Assembly (NCBI RefSeq): GCF_000981805.1
Contig: NZ_CP011132.1
Span: forward strand, 3,286,001 to 3,350,000
Direction: 5' to 3'
DNA from: Citrobacter amalonaticus Y19
GTDB lineage: Bacteria; Pseudomonadota; Gammaproteobacteria; Enterobacterales; Enterobacteriaceae
Length of the DNA: 64,000 nt
Shown: positions 24,944-33,909 of the stretch, piece after piece
Layout: every line of letters begins with the position of its first letter
Numbering within the stretch: the stretch's first letter is position 1
Notes under the pieces: generated by a model
Database searches by the model: none
Told to the model about the DNA's origin: nothing
The model's input: only the letters and a program-made list of their open reading frames with translations
Program-made: the position numbers and the translations under genes

Positions 24944-25861
24944 TTATTGTTCATAACGAAAGCGGAATTTCTCTTGTTCCGTGGCCGCTTTCGCCAGTAT
25001 CCACTGACGGAACGCGGCTATTTTACCCAGTTCTGCCTGACTGTCATGACAAACCAGATAAAATGCATTTTTACTGACCAGAACATCATTAAACGGGCAG
25101 ACCAGTCGCCCCGCTTCAATTTCTGACTGCGCCATCACGTTATTCGCCAGCGCCACGCCCTGTCCGTGGATAGCAGCCTGGAGCACCATCGCGCTATGGC
25201 TAAAGATAGGTCCCTGCTGCACGTTGATGTGATTCAACCCCAACTGTCGCGTATAGGTTTGCCAGTCACGACGTGAGGCATCATGCAGCAAAGTATGCGA
25301 AGCCAAATCCGCGGGCGATTTCAGGGGTTTATCCCCCGTCAGCAGCAGCGGCGAGCACACCGGCAGCAGATATTCGGCGTACAATTTTTCTACGCGTAGT
25401 CCAGGCCAGTTGCCGCGGCCATAAAAAATCGCCACGTCGACGTCGTCCGCCAGTTTATCTTCCTGACGGTCCACCGCCTGGATCCTGACATCAATTCCCG
25501 GATAAGCTGAGTTAAAGCTAGAGAGTCGGGGCACCAGCCACTGAATCGCAAAACTGGGCAATAAACTGACCGTCAGCGCCCCCTTTGCACTCCGCGCCTG
25601 AAGTTTACGCGTCGCTTCGGTTAATTGCGAAAAAATCTCTTTTATGTCGAGGAAGTAGCTCTGTCCTTCTTCGGTAAGAAGAAGAGAACGGTTGCGTCGA
25701 CGAAACAGCTTCAGCCCCAAAAAATCCTCAAGTGACTTGATTTGGTGGCTTACTGCGGCCTGCGTCACAAAAAGCTCTTCTGCTGCGCGGGTGAAGCTCA
25801 AATGCCGTGCGGCGGCATCAAAAACACGTAATGCGTTCAGAGGTGGAAGTCGTTTTGACAT
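24944..25861 (-). CDS. gcvA: Glycine cleavage operon regulator GcvA (LysR family)
   Basis: LysR-type regulator that activates gcvTHP and the sRNA gene gcvB when glycine is plentiful and represses with GcvR otherwise. 305 residues: winged HTH at 8-67 (LSFTRAAEELFVTQAAVSHQIKSLEDFLG), then the substrate-binding-protein-like domain. It is divergent from gcvB, with a 128-bp shared region (25862-25989) where GcvA sites are expected. Confidence 0.95.
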   Translation of the reverse strand: MSKRLPPLNALRVFDAAARHLSFTRAAEELFVTQAAVSHQIKSLEDFLGLKLFRRRNRSLLLTEEGQSYFLDIKEIFSQLTEATRKLQARSAKGALTVSLLPSFAIQWLVPRLSSFNSAYPGIDVRIQAVDRQEDKLADDVDVAIFYGRGNWPGLRVEKLYAEYLLPVCSPLLLTGDKPLKSPADLASHTLLHDASRRDWQTYTRQLGLNHINVQQGPIFSHSAMVLQAAIHGQGVALANNVMAQSEIEAGRLVCPFNDVLVSKNAFYLVCHDSQAELGKIAAFRQWILAKAATEQEKFRFRYEQ

Positions 25862-25989
25862 GGCTTTTAAACTTTGATGTTAAAAGAATTTAACAATTAA
25901 GCTACACTATGTAACCTATTAGTTTTTTTAATCTGAGCCATTATAATTTGTCCGTTGAGGAACTACCAGCAAATACCTATAGTGGCGGC

Positions 25990-26195
25990 ACTTCCTGAGC
26001 CGGAACGAAAAGTTTTATCGGAATGCGTGTTCTGGTGGGCTTTTGGCTTACGGTTGTGATGTTGTGTTGTTGTGTTTGCAATTGGTCTGCGATTCAGACC
26101 ACGGTAGCAACGCTACCCTTTTTCACTTCCTGTACATTTACCCTGTCTGTCCATAGTGATTAATGTAGCACCGCCAATTTGCGGTGCTTTTTTTT
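25990..26195 (+). ncRNA. gcvB: GcvB small RNA
   Basis: Hfq-dependent sRNA repressing many amino-acid and peptide transporter mRNAs. The 206-nt sequence begins ACTTCCTGAGCCGGAACG and carries the GU-rich seed TTGTGATGTTGTGTTGTTGT (R1 region) at about 26053-26072, the second seed near ACTTCCTGTACATTTACCC, and the terminator GCACCGC...GCGGTGC with a run of T ending at 26195. Position opposite gcvA is conserved. Confidence 0.97.
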
Positions 26196-26211
26196 ACCTG
26201 CTATCTGGCGA

Positions 26212-26439
26212 CTACTGATCCAACTCGACCATCTCTTTCACATCGGTACGATTGATCTGCTGTTTGTTGCCATTAGCGTCTTTGTACGAAATCATCCCGG
26301 TTTCATCATCGGTTTTCGGCTTACCGTCCGCGACGATGCTACGCCCGTCATTGGTGTGCATCACGTAGTTCGGACCGGAACAGGCGCTCAGGGCAAAAGT
26401 CAGCATACATGCAGAGATAATTGCGGCAGTCTTTTTCAT
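26212..26439 (-). CDS. ygdI: Lipoprotein YgdI (DUF903)
   Basis: 75-residue lipoprotein with signal MKKTAAIISACMLTFALSAC (lipidated Cys20) and the DUF903 body NYVMHTNDGRSIVADGKPKTDDETGMISYKDANGN, a small beta-barrel (SH3-like) domain. Envelope role unknown. The paralogue ygdR lies 28 kb away at 54472. It converges on gcvB, whose terminator ends 17 bp before its stop. Confidence 0.95.
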   Translation of the reverse strand: MKKTAAIISACMLTFALSACSGPNYVMHTNDGRSIVADGKPKTDDETGMISYKDANGNKQQINRTDVKEMVELDQ

Positions 26440-26631
26440 CTTTTTCTCCTAAAAGCTGTTTATGCTATTTAAAACGTACTCCGTAACAGGCATAAATATT
26501 TGCCTAACATAATTCAGCATAAGCTACTGGTCTGATTTCGCCACAACATCCAGAGGATTCCTGGTGGCCGCACAATCCTTGAATCAGCGACCAATTTGCG
26601 CCACGATCGGATCACTGAATCGAGGAATCCC

Positions 26632-27837
26632 ATGAACGCTTTCAATCCCGCGCTATTTCGCGCGCAATTTCCCGCATTAGCTGACGCGGGCGTCTATCTG
26701 GATAGCGCCGCGACGGCCCTCAAACCGCAGGCCGTTATTGAGGCGACCCGACAGTTCTATAGCCTGAGCGCTGGCAACGTCCACCGCAGCCAGTTCGCCG
26801 AAGCCCAGCGCCTGACCGCGCGCTATGAGGCCGCGCGGGAGAAAGTGGCGCGTTTGTTGAATGCGCCGGATGATAAAACCATCGTCTGGACCCGTGGCAC
26901 CACGGAGTCCATCAACATGGTGGCGCAGAGCTATGCCCGTCCTCGCCTGCAACCGGGCGATGAGATTATCGTCAGCGTCGCGGAGCATCATGCGAATCTC
27001 GTGCCGTGGCTGATGGTCGCGGAGCAAACCGGGGCGAAAGTGGTCAAGCTGCCGCTCAATACCCAGCACCTGCCTGATGTCGAACGTCTGGCGGAGGTAA
27101 TCACCCCGCGTAGCCGAATTCTCGCGCTGGGGCAGATGTCGAACGTTACCGGCGGCTGCCCGGACTTAGCCCGTGCCATTACGCTTGCCCATGCCGCTGA
27201 CATGGTGGTGATGGTGGATGGCGCACAGGGAGCGGTCCATTTCCCGGCGGATGTCCAGGCGCTCGACATCGACTTCTACGCCTTTTCCGGACATAAGCTG
27301 TACGGCCCAACCGGTATCGGCGTGCTTTACGGCAAACCAGCGTTGCTGGCAGCCATGTCGCCCTGGCTTGGCGGCGGTAAGATGATCAACGACGTCAGTT
27401 TCGAGGGCTTCACTACGCAGGCAGCCCCCTGGAAGCTGGAAGCAGGCACCCCTAACGTCGCTGGCGTGATTGGCATGAGCGCCGCGCTGGAATGGCTGGC
27501 CGATGTTGATATCATCCAGGCGGAAAGCTGGAGTCGCGGGCTGGCCACGCTGGCGGAAGAGGCGCTGGCTCAGCGCCCGGGATTCCGTTCGTTTCGCTGT
27601 CAGGACTCCAGTCTGCTGGCCTTTGATTTTGCCGGCGTTCACCATAGCGATATGGTCACCCTGCTGGCGGAATATGGCATCGCACTGCGTGCCGGGCAGC
27701 ACTGTGCGCAGCCGTTGCTGGCTGAACTTGGCGTCACAGGTACGCTACGCGCCTCATTTGCGCCGTATAATACCCAAAGTGATGTGGATGCGCTGGTCAA
27801 TGCCGTTGATCGCGCGCTGGAAATACTGGTGGATTAA
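26632..27837 (+). CDS. csdA: Cysteine desulfurase CsdA
   Basis: PLP enzyme that takes sulfur from cysteine and passes it to CsdE; part of the CsdA-CsdE-TcdA system. 401 residues from ATG 26632 (MNAFNPALFRAQFPAL); the open frame extends 12 codons left without support. The PLP lysine is in AFSGHKLYGPTGIG and the catalytic Cys in RAGQHCAQPLL near residue 358. The stop overlaps the csdE start by one base (TAATG). Confidence 0.95.
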   Translation: MNAFNPALFRAQFPALADAGVYLDSAATALKPQAVIEATRQFYSLSAGNVHRSQFAEAQRLTARYEAAREKVARLLNAPDDKTIVWTRGTTESINMVAQSYARPRLQPGDEIIVSVAEHHANLVPWLMVAEQTGAKVVKLPLNTQHLPDVERLAEVITPRSRILALGQMSNVTGGCPDLARAITLAHAADMVVMVDGAQGAVHFPADVQALDIDFYAFSGHKLYGPTGIGVLYGKPALLAAMSPWLGGGKMINDVSFEGFTTQAAPWKLEAGTPNVAGVIGMSAALEWLADVDIIQAESWSRGLATLAEEALAQRPGFRSFRCQDSSLLAFDFAGVHHSDMVTLLAEYGIALRAGQHCAQPLLAELGVTGTLRASFAPYNTQSDVDALVNAVDRALEILVD

Positions 27838-28283
27838 TGACTAGCCCAATGTTTGCCGGACACCCGTTTGGCACAACCGTAACCGAAGAGACGTTGCGCC
27901 ATACCTTTCTCCCGCTGACCCAGTGGGAAGACAAATATCGTCAGTTGATCCTGCTCGGTAAACAGCTTCCGGCATTGCCAGACGACCTCAAAGCGCAGGC
28001 CAAAGAGATTGCTGGCTGCGAAAATCGCGTCTGGCTGGGATATACGCGCTCAGAAAAGGGCACGCTGCATTTCTTCGGCGACAGTGAAGGTCGCATCGTG
28101 CGCGGACTGCTGGCGGTATTGCTGACCGCTGCGGAAGGGAAAACGGCGGCGGAACTTCTGGCCCGCTCGCCGCTGGCGCTGTTTGATGAGCTGGGATTAC
28201 GCACGCAGCTCAGCGCGTCGCGCAGTCTGGGGTTAACGGCGCTGAACGAGGCGGTCATTAATGCGGCTCATTCCGCCGGATGA
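27837..28283 (+). CDS. csdE: Sulfur acceptor CsdE
   Basis: SufE-like partner of CsdA that accepts persulfide sulfur on Cys61 (KEIAGCENRVW). 148 residues, matching E. coli length. Translationally coupled to csdA through TAATG. With TcdA, encoded convergently next door, the pair supports t6A-to-ct6A conversion in tRNA. Confidence 0.95.
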   Translation: MTSPMFAGHPFGTTVTEETLRHTFLPLTQWEDKYRQLILLGKQLPALPDDLKAQAKEIAGCENRVWLGYTRSEKGTLHFFGDSEGRIVRGLLAVLLTAAEGKTAAELLARSPLALFDELGLRTQLSASRSLGLTALNEAVINAAHSAG

Positions 28284-28311
28284 CGACGCTGAAGCGTCTT
28301 ATCCGGCCTAC
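28274..28311. repeat. REP element between csdE and tcdA
   Basis: CGCCGGATGACG...CGTCTTATCCGGCCTAC is one inverted REP pair; it overlaps the last codons of both convergent genes and likely blocks read-through. Confidence 0.8.
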
Positions 28312-29114
28312 CCCTGACGCGCCGCTTTTGCCATCATCTTTTTCAACGCATGGGATACTGCCACGAAACCGAACGTGGCGGTGACCATCGTTGCCGCGCC
28401 GAAACCCGACGCACAGTCCATTCGCTTGGGTCCTTCTGCCGTCGCCTTCATGGCGCACACACTTCCGTCAGACTGCGGATACACCAGCGCTTCGGTTGAA
28501 AACACGCAGTCGACGCCGAGTTTGCCTTTGCTGTTTTTCACTACGCCAAAATCGCTTTTCAGTCGTTCGCGCAGTTTTGCCGCCAGCGGATCCTGAATGG
28601 TTTTCGCCAGATCGACGACCTGAATTTGTGTCGGATCGATCTGCCCGCCCGCGCCGCCGGTGGTCACTAACGGGATCTTATTGCGTCGACAGTACGCAAT
28701 CAACGCCGCTTTGGGCCGCACGCTGTCAATAGCATCAATGACATAGCTGAATCCCGCGCTCATGTATTCCGCAACGTTATCCGGCGTAACAAAGTCATCG
28801 ACCACCGTCACCCGGCACTCGGGGTTGATCAGGCGAATACGCTCGGCCATCACTTCCGCCTTCGCCAGCCCGACATTGTCGCGCAGCGCATGGATCTGGC
28901 GGTTGGTGTTCGTCACGCAAACGTCATCCATGTCGATGAGCGTAATCGCGCCGATCCCGGTTCGTGCCAGCGCTTCCGCCGCCCAGGAGCCGACGCCGCC
29001 GATCCCAACCACGCAGATATGCGCATCGGCAAACAGCTGTAGCGCTTTTTCACCATACAGACGCGCGGTGCCGCCAAAACGCTGACGCCAGGCATCACTT
29101 ATTACAACAGACAT
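28308..29114 (-). CDS. tcdA: tRNA threonylcarbamoyladenosine dehydratase TcdA (CsdL)
   Basis: E1-like ATP-dependent enzyme cyclising t6A37 to ct6A in ANN-decoding tRNAs. 268 residues with the nucleotide site VVGIGGVGSWAAEALARTGIG near 35-55 and the ThiF-type TNTNRQ motif. C-terminal membrane-like stretch AATMVTATFGFVAVSHALKKM. It is convergent to csdA-csdE, whose products interact with it. Confidence 0.95.
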   Translation of the reverse strand: MSVVISDAWRQRFGGTARLYGEKALQLFADAHICVVGIGGVGSWAAEALARTGIGAITLIDMDDVCVTNTNRQIHALRDNVGLAKAEVMAERIRLINPECRVTVVDDFVTPDNVAEYMSAGFSYVIDAIDSVRPKAALIAYCRRNKIPLVTTGGAGGQIDPTQIQVVDLAKTIQDPLAAKLRERLKSDFGVVKNSKGKLGVDCVFSTEALVYPQSDGSVCAMKATAEGPKRMDCASGFGAATMVTATFGFVAVSHALKKMMAKAARQG

Positions 29115-29150
29115 AACACCTCAAATTCATTAATACCGAGCAGTGTGACT

Positions 29151-29222
29151 GCCTGATGGCGGCTGCGCCTTATCAGGCCTACTCGAGGATGTAGGCCGGA
29201 TAAGCGAAGCGCCCTCCGGCGA
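29151..29222. repeat. REP (BIME) element between tcdA and mltA
   Basis: Paired REP units GCCTGATGGCGGCTGCGCCTTATCAGGCCTAC and GTAGGCCGGATAAGCGAAGCGCCCTCCGGCG lie upstream of tcdA and just after the mltA stop. Confidence 0.9.
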
Positions 29223-30320
29223 CTAGCCGCTAAACACGTTGCCCGCGCCAGGCGCGCTCTTCAGCACCCATACGCGACCATAGTGATTATACCAGCCCGC
29301 ACGGTGTCCCGCGTCCGGCCCAATGCCCTGGTAAATGTCGAAGTGCTGGCCTTTAATCGCCCCACCGACATCCAGCGCCACCATCAGACGCAGCTCATAC
29401 TGGCCGTTAAATTTCCCGTTGTTGTCCAGCAGCGGAACTTCGGCGAGCAGCGTGGTGCCCGCCGGGATAATACTGCGGTCAGACGCCACCGACGCGCGGC
29501 CAATCAACGGTACCGCACTGGCTCCTTTCACCGGGGCAAAAGATTGCGGTTTAAAGAAGACGAATGACGGGTTCTGCTCAAGCAACTCACGCACTTGTGC
29601 TTCGCTGTGCGTTTCGCCCCAGTGGCGAATTGCCTGCATCGACATATCTTCTTTCTTCACTTCGCCGCGATCGATCAGCACCTTGCCGATACTGCGATAG
29701 GCGTGACCGTTTTTCCCGGCATAGCTAAAGAAGTTCAGCGGAGAACCGTCGCCAAAGTCGATATAGCCGCTACCCTGCACGTCCATGATGAAATTATCCA
29801 TCAGGGAGTTGCTGTACGCCAGGATATAGCTGTCGCTCAGCGCACCAGAGTAGATCTCGGCGCGTGACGGCAGACGACCGCGCTTCGGCGGCATACGATA
29901 GATAGGGTACTGGAACTCGCCCTGACGTGTATGACGCGCCTGGATCACCGGCGTGTAGTAACCGGTAAACTGCACGTTGCCGTAGTTGTCAGCGCCTTCC
30001 ATCTGCCAGGCATCAAGGCCAAACTGGCGCATGGTACGCGTATCGCCACCGGCGCGCAGCCAGTCTTGTACGGCGTTATAAACGTTGCTTTGATTGCCGT
30101 ACAGGCGCGGAGATGCGCTGCGGATCTGATTGACCTGTTCGGCAAAATCGCCGGCGTTGATCGGCGCGCCGATGGCATCCGGCTGGTTCACCAGTGAGAA
30201 AGGCTGGGTAAACTTCCCGTCTTTATACTGCTGTCCGCGATCGGTTGGTTTGGAGGAACAGGCAGCCAGCATTGCCACTACCGCGCCCACGAGAAGGTAA
30301 CTGACCCAACGTCCTTTCAT
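29223..30320 (-). CDS. mltA: Membrane-bound lytic murein transglycosylase A (MltA)
   Basis: Outer-membrane lipoprotein cutting glycan strands of peptidoglycan to 1,6-anhydro products. 365 residues; signal MKGRWVSYLLVGAVVAMLAAC with lipidated Cys21. The 3D-type catalytic domain ends with VALDVGGAIKGQHFDIYQGIGPDAG, containing the Asp of the active site. Monocistronic between REP elements and the tRNA cluster. Confidence 0.96.
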   Translation of the reverse strand: MKGRWVSYLLVGAVVAMLAACSSKPTDRGQQYKDGKFTQPFSLVNQPDAIGAPINAGDFAEQVNQIRSASPRLYGNQSNVYNAVQDWLRAGGDTRTMRQFGLDAWQMEGADNYGNVQFTGYYTPVIQARHTRQGEFQYPIYRMPPKRGRLPSRAEIYSGALSDSYILAYSNSLMDNFIMDVQGSGYIDFGDGSPLNFFSYAGKNGHAYRSIGKVLIDRGEVKKEDMSMQAIRHWGETHSEAQVRELLEQNPSFVFFKPQSFAPVKGASAVPLIGRASVASDRSIIPAGTTLLAEVPLLDNNGKFNGQYELRLMVALDVGGAIKGQHFDIYQGIGPDAGHRAGWYNHYGRVWVLKSAPGAGNVFSG

Positions 30321-30486
30321 TGTTCTCTTCTTTTAGCTGTAAATCATGCGCAATGAAGATAACAAACCCGGCCCGCTAATGAAACGAGCACCGCTACCCT
30401 GACGCAAATTTTGCACATTAATTAAACTGAAATGCCTTGTTTTTGTTCATTTTCATCCCGAAAACGTGATCCAGGTGAAAAAAGGG

Positions 30487-30514
30487 TTGCATGAAAATGC
30501 GAGCAGAGTATAGT
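30487..30514 (+). promoter_or_regulatory. Promoter of the tRNA-fMet cluster
   Basis: TTGCAT (-35, 30487-30492), 16-bp spacer and TATAGT (-10, 30509-30514) are followed by the GC-rich discriminator GCGCATCC typical of stable-RNA promoters; the first tRNA starts 13 bp after the -10 box. Confidence 0.75.
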
Positions 30515-30527
30515 GCGCATCCACGGA

Positions 30528-30604
<77 letters not shown>

Positions 30605-30698
30605 ATTAAAATTTGATGCAGTAAAGCTTCTGCATAGCAGTTCGAACCACAGGAAAGCTAACGTTTATGTGGTTTGAAATGTACAGCAGAAAGACGGA

Positions 30699-30775
<77 letters not shown>

Positions 30776-30858
30776 ATCAAATTTAAAGTAGTAAAAGTTT
30801 CTGCATAGCAGTTCGAATCACAGGAAATGTGGTTTGAAATGCGCAGCAGAAAGACGGA

Positions 30859-30935
<77 letters not shown>

Positions 30936-30940
30936 ACATC

Positions 30941-30964
30941 AAACACCTTAACGGGTGTTTTTTT
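30941..30964 (+). terminator. Terminator of the tRNA-fMet cluster
   Basis: AAACACC pairs with GGGTGTTT around a 5-nt loop with a T run to 30964. Confidence 0.85.
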
Positions 30965-30980
30965 GTTTCTGTAGTCCAGA

Positions 30981-31006
30981 AAAAAAGCGCTTTTCAGCGC
31001 TTTTTT
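30981..31006. terminator. Bidirectional terminator between tRNA cluster and amiC
   Basis: AAAAAAGCGC and GCGCTTTTTT around a 6-nt loop; the A and T feet let it work for the leftward amiC message and as a second stop for the rightward tRNA transcript. Confidence 0.85.
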
Positions 31007-31007
31007 A

Positions 31008-32261
31008 TTACCCTCTCCTCGCCAGCGTCGCGCCATCGGCGAAGTACGCTTTGATCCCTGCCAGAATCGACTCCGCCACTTCCTGCTGGAAGGTTGCCGT
31101 TTTCAGCTTCCGCTCTTCTTCGATATTACTGATAAACGCGGTTTCGACGAGAATCGATGGGATATCCGGCGCTTTCAGCACCGCAAACCCGGCCTGTTCC
31201 ACCTGATTTTTATGCAGATTGTTAATCCTGCCGAGCTTGTTGAGCACCGCTTTACCAAACTTCAGGCTATCGGCAATGGTCAGCGATTGCACCATATCGA
31301 ACATGGTGTGGTCGACATAGCGGTCGCCGCTTTTACTTACGCCGCCGATCAAATCCGAGGCGTTCTGCGTCTGCGCCAGATATTTCGCCGCCGTACTGGT
31401 TGCCCCTTTGGTCGACAGCGCAAACACGGATGAACCGCTGGGTTGCCGACTGGTGAAGGCGTCCGCATGAATCGAGACAAAGAGATCCGCACGCTGCTTT
31501 TGGGCTTTCGCCACGCGCACCTTCAGCGGAATGAAGATATCTTCATTGCGCGTCATGTAGACCTTCATGTTGCCTTCTTTCTCGATTAAGGCTCGCAGCC
31601 GCCGGGCTATCTGCAACACCACATCTTTCTCACGCGTGTTGTACTTACCGACGGCACCGGAATCCTCACCGCCATGCCCAGGATCGAGCATGATCACAAT
31701 CGGGCGATCGCGACCGGCTTTACCCGGCTGCGGGCCACTTTGCGCGGGGGGAACCTGCCTATCAAGATCGCCTTTGTTGTAATCTTCCAGCAGCGCCAGC
31801 AGAGGATCCTGCATATCCTGCGCATTGGCCGGATAGAGATCCATCACCAGACGTTCTTTGAAACCCGCCACCGGTGCCAGCGCAAACAACTGGGGTTTTA
31901 CGTCTTGCTTCAGTTCAAACACCATGCGTACGGTCTGCGGATCGAACTGCCCCACGCGCGCCGACTTGATATAAGGATCGTCGGGACGAATCTGCGCCGC
32001 CATACCTTTCAGCACAGAATTCAGGTTCACACCTTCAATATCCACCACCACGCGCTCAGGATTACTCAGCGCAAACTGTTTGTACTTCAGCTGTTGATTC
32101 GATTCCACCGTCACACGGGTGTAACTGGATGCTGGCCAAATACGAACCGCAACGACCTGACTGACCGCAGCCAGACCGACCTGACTGACGCTCAATAGCC
32201 ACATGGCGCCCGCCCCTTGCAGTAAACGACGGCGGCTGATAGGTGGATTGGATCCTGACAT
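31008..32261 (-). CDS. amiC: N-acetylmuramoyl-L-alanine amidase AmiC
   Basis: Periplasmic zinc amidase splitting septal peptidoglycan during daughter-cell separation, activated by NlpD. 417 residues from ATG 32261; a start five codons upstream is possible but this gives the E. coli length. A Tat signal is clear (SRRRLLQGAGAMW), then an AMIN septum-targeting domain (about 35-150) and an amidase_3 catalytic domain with IMLDPGHGGEDSGAVG, SIHADAF and the final VETAFISN glutamate. Divergent from argA. Confidence 0.96.
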   Translation of the reverse strand: MSGSNPPISRRRLLQGAGAMWLLSVSQVGLAAVSQVVAVRIWPASSYTRVTVESNQQLKYKQFALSNPERVVVDIEGVNLNSVLKGMAAQIRPDDPYIKSARVGQFDPQTVRMVFELKQDVKPQLFALAPVAGFKERLVMDLYPANAQDMQDPLLALLEDYNKGDLDRQVPPAQSGPQPGKAGRDRPIVIMLDPGHGGEDSGAVGKYNTREKDVVLQIARRLRALIEKEGNMKVYMTRNEDIFIPLKVRVAKAQKQRADLFVSIHADAFTSRQPSGSSVFALSTKGATSTAAKYLAQTQNASDLIGGVSKSGDRYVDHTMFDMVQSLTIADSLKFGKAVLNKLGRINNLHKNQVEQAGFAVLKAPDIPSILVETAFISNIEEERKLKTATFQQEVAESILAGIKAYFADGATLARRG

Positions 32262-32446
32262 GCTTCTCCCGAGCAAAATAAAACGTAATGGTGATGAGAT
32301 ACTAAACGTCTAAATTGACCGGAAACTTTAACGAATGACGCATAATCTGTCATCTATAAAAGGGTAAACATTGTTATTGTATTCACGGTATTACTGAGAA
32401 AAAACTTTGTCAGGGTCAAAATTTGCACTTGCACGCGGCAGTAAAA

Positions 32447-32485
32447 CAGAATAAAAATACACTAATTACGAATAATCATGCAATG
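32447..32485. promoter_or_regulatory. Two ArgR boxes upstream of argA
   Basis: Two 18-bp ARG-box-like sequences (32447-32464 and 32468-32485) separated by 3 bp, the usual spacing for ArgR hexamer binding, each resembling TGAAT-N4-ATTCA. They end about 10 bp before the argA start and fit arginine repression of this promoter. Confidence 0.75.
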
Positions 32486-32495
32486 AGGATATGCC

Positions 32496-33827
32496 GTGGT
32501 GAAGGAGCGTAGAACCGAACTGGTACAGGGATTCCGCCATTCTGTTCCCTATATCAATACCCATCGGGGAAAAACGTTTGTCATTATGCTTGGCGGCGAA
32601 GCCATTGAGCATGAAAACTTTTCCAGCATCGTCAACGACATTGGGCTTCTTCACAGCCTCGGCATTCGCCTGGTGGTGGTCTACGGCGCGCGTCCGCAAA
32701 TCGACGCCAACCTCGTCACCCATCACCATGAACCGATGTATCACAAAAATACCCGCGTCACAGACGCCAAAACGCTGGAGCTGGTAAAGCAGGCGGCGGG
32801 CACGTTGCAACTCGATATCACCGCACGCCTGTCGATGAGCCTGAACAACACGCCGCTACAGGGCGCGCATATCAACGTGGTCAGCGGCAACTTTATCATT
32901 GCGCAGCCGCTGGGTGTCGATGATGGTGTGGATTACTGCCACAGCGGGCGTATCCGTCGTATCGATGAAGAGGCAATCCATCGTCAACTGGACAGCGGCG
33001 CCATCGTGCTGATGGGCCCCGTCGCGGTGTCTGTCACCGGCGAAAGCTTTAACCTGACCTCAGAAGAGATCGCCACACAGTTGGCTATCAAACTGAAAGC
33101 CGAAAAGATGATCGGCTTTTGCTCTTCGCAGGGGGTGACCAACGACGACGGCGATATCGTCTCTGAGCTGTTTCCGAACGAAGCGCAGGCGCGCGTAGAA
33201 GCACAAGAAGTAAAAGGCGATTACAACTCGGGCACCGTACGCTTCCTGCGTGGCGCGGTGAAAGCCTGCCGCAGCGGTGTGCGTCGCTGCCACCTGATCA
33301 GCTATCAGGAAGATGGCGCGCTGTTGCAGGAACTGTTCTCGCGCGACGGTATCGGGACGCAGATTGTGATGGAGAGCGCCGAGCAGATCCGCCGCGCCAC
33401 CATTAACGATATCGGCGGGATCCTGGAGCTGATCCGCCCGCTGGAGCAGCAGGGGATTCTGGTGCGTCGTTCGCGCGAACAGCTGGAGATGGAGATCGAC
33501 AAGTTCACCATTATTCAACGCGATAACATGACCATCGCCTGTGCTGCGCTATACCCCTTCCCGGAAGAGAAGATCGGTGAAATGGCCTGCGTGGCTGTCC
33601 ATCCGGACTACCGCAGTTCTTCAAGGGGAGAAGTGTTGCTGGAGCGGATCGCTGCCCAGGCGAAGCAGATTGGCCTGAGCAAGCTGTTCGTCCTGACGAC
33701 CCGCAGCATTCACTGGTTCCAGGAGCGCGGCTTCACGCCGGTGGATATCGACCTGCTGCCGGAAAGCAAAAAAGAGATGTACAACTATCAGCGGAAATCC
33801 AAAGTGCTGATGGCGGATCTGGGTTAG
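32496..33827 (+). CDS. argA: N-acetylglutamate synthase ArgA
   Basis: First step of arginine synthesis: acetyl-CoA plus glutamate to N-acetylglutamate, feedback-inhibited by arginine. 443 residues with GTG start at 32496 after ATGAGGAT. N-terminal amino-acid-kinase-like domain (about 1-280; FVIMLGGEAIEHENF) binds arginine, and the C-terminal GNAT domain carries VAVHPDYRSSSRGEVLL, the acetyl-CoA site. Monocistronic; regulated by ArgR through the adjacent boxes. Confidence 0.96.
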   Translation: MVKERRTELVQGFRHSVPYINTHRGKTFVIMLGGEAIEHENFSSIVNDIGLLHSLGIRLVVVYGARPQIDANLVTHHHEPMYHKNTRVTDAKTLELVKQAAGTLQLDITARLSMSLNNTPLQGAHINVVSGNFIIAQPLGVDDGVDYCHSGRIRRIDEEAIHRQLDSGAIVLMGPVAVSVTGESFNLTSEEIATQLAIKLKAEKMIGFCSSQGVTNDDGDIVSELFPNEAQARVEAQEVKGDYNSGTVRFLRGAVKACRSGVRRCHLISYQEDGALLQELFSRDGIGTQIVMESAEQIRRATINDIGGILELIRPLEQQGILVRRSREQLEMEIDKFTIIQRDNMTIACAALYPFPEEKIGEMACVAVHPDYRSSSRGEVLLERIAAQAKQIGLSKLFVLTTRSIHWFQERGFTPVDIDLLPESKKEMYNYQRKSKVLMADLG

Positions 33828-33839
33828 CGGTTAGTGAAT

Positions 33840-33905
33840 GGCCGGATGGCGGCGTACCGTCATGAGCTCAACGTAGGCCGGATAAGCGCAAGCGCCATCC
33901 GGCCC
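33840..33905. repeat. REP (BIME) element between argA and recD
   Basis: GGCCGGATGGCGGCGTACCG and GTAGGCCGGATAAGCGCAAG units in opposite orientation lie in the gap between the convergent argA and recD genes. Confidence 0.9.
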
Positions 33906-33909
33906 CCGG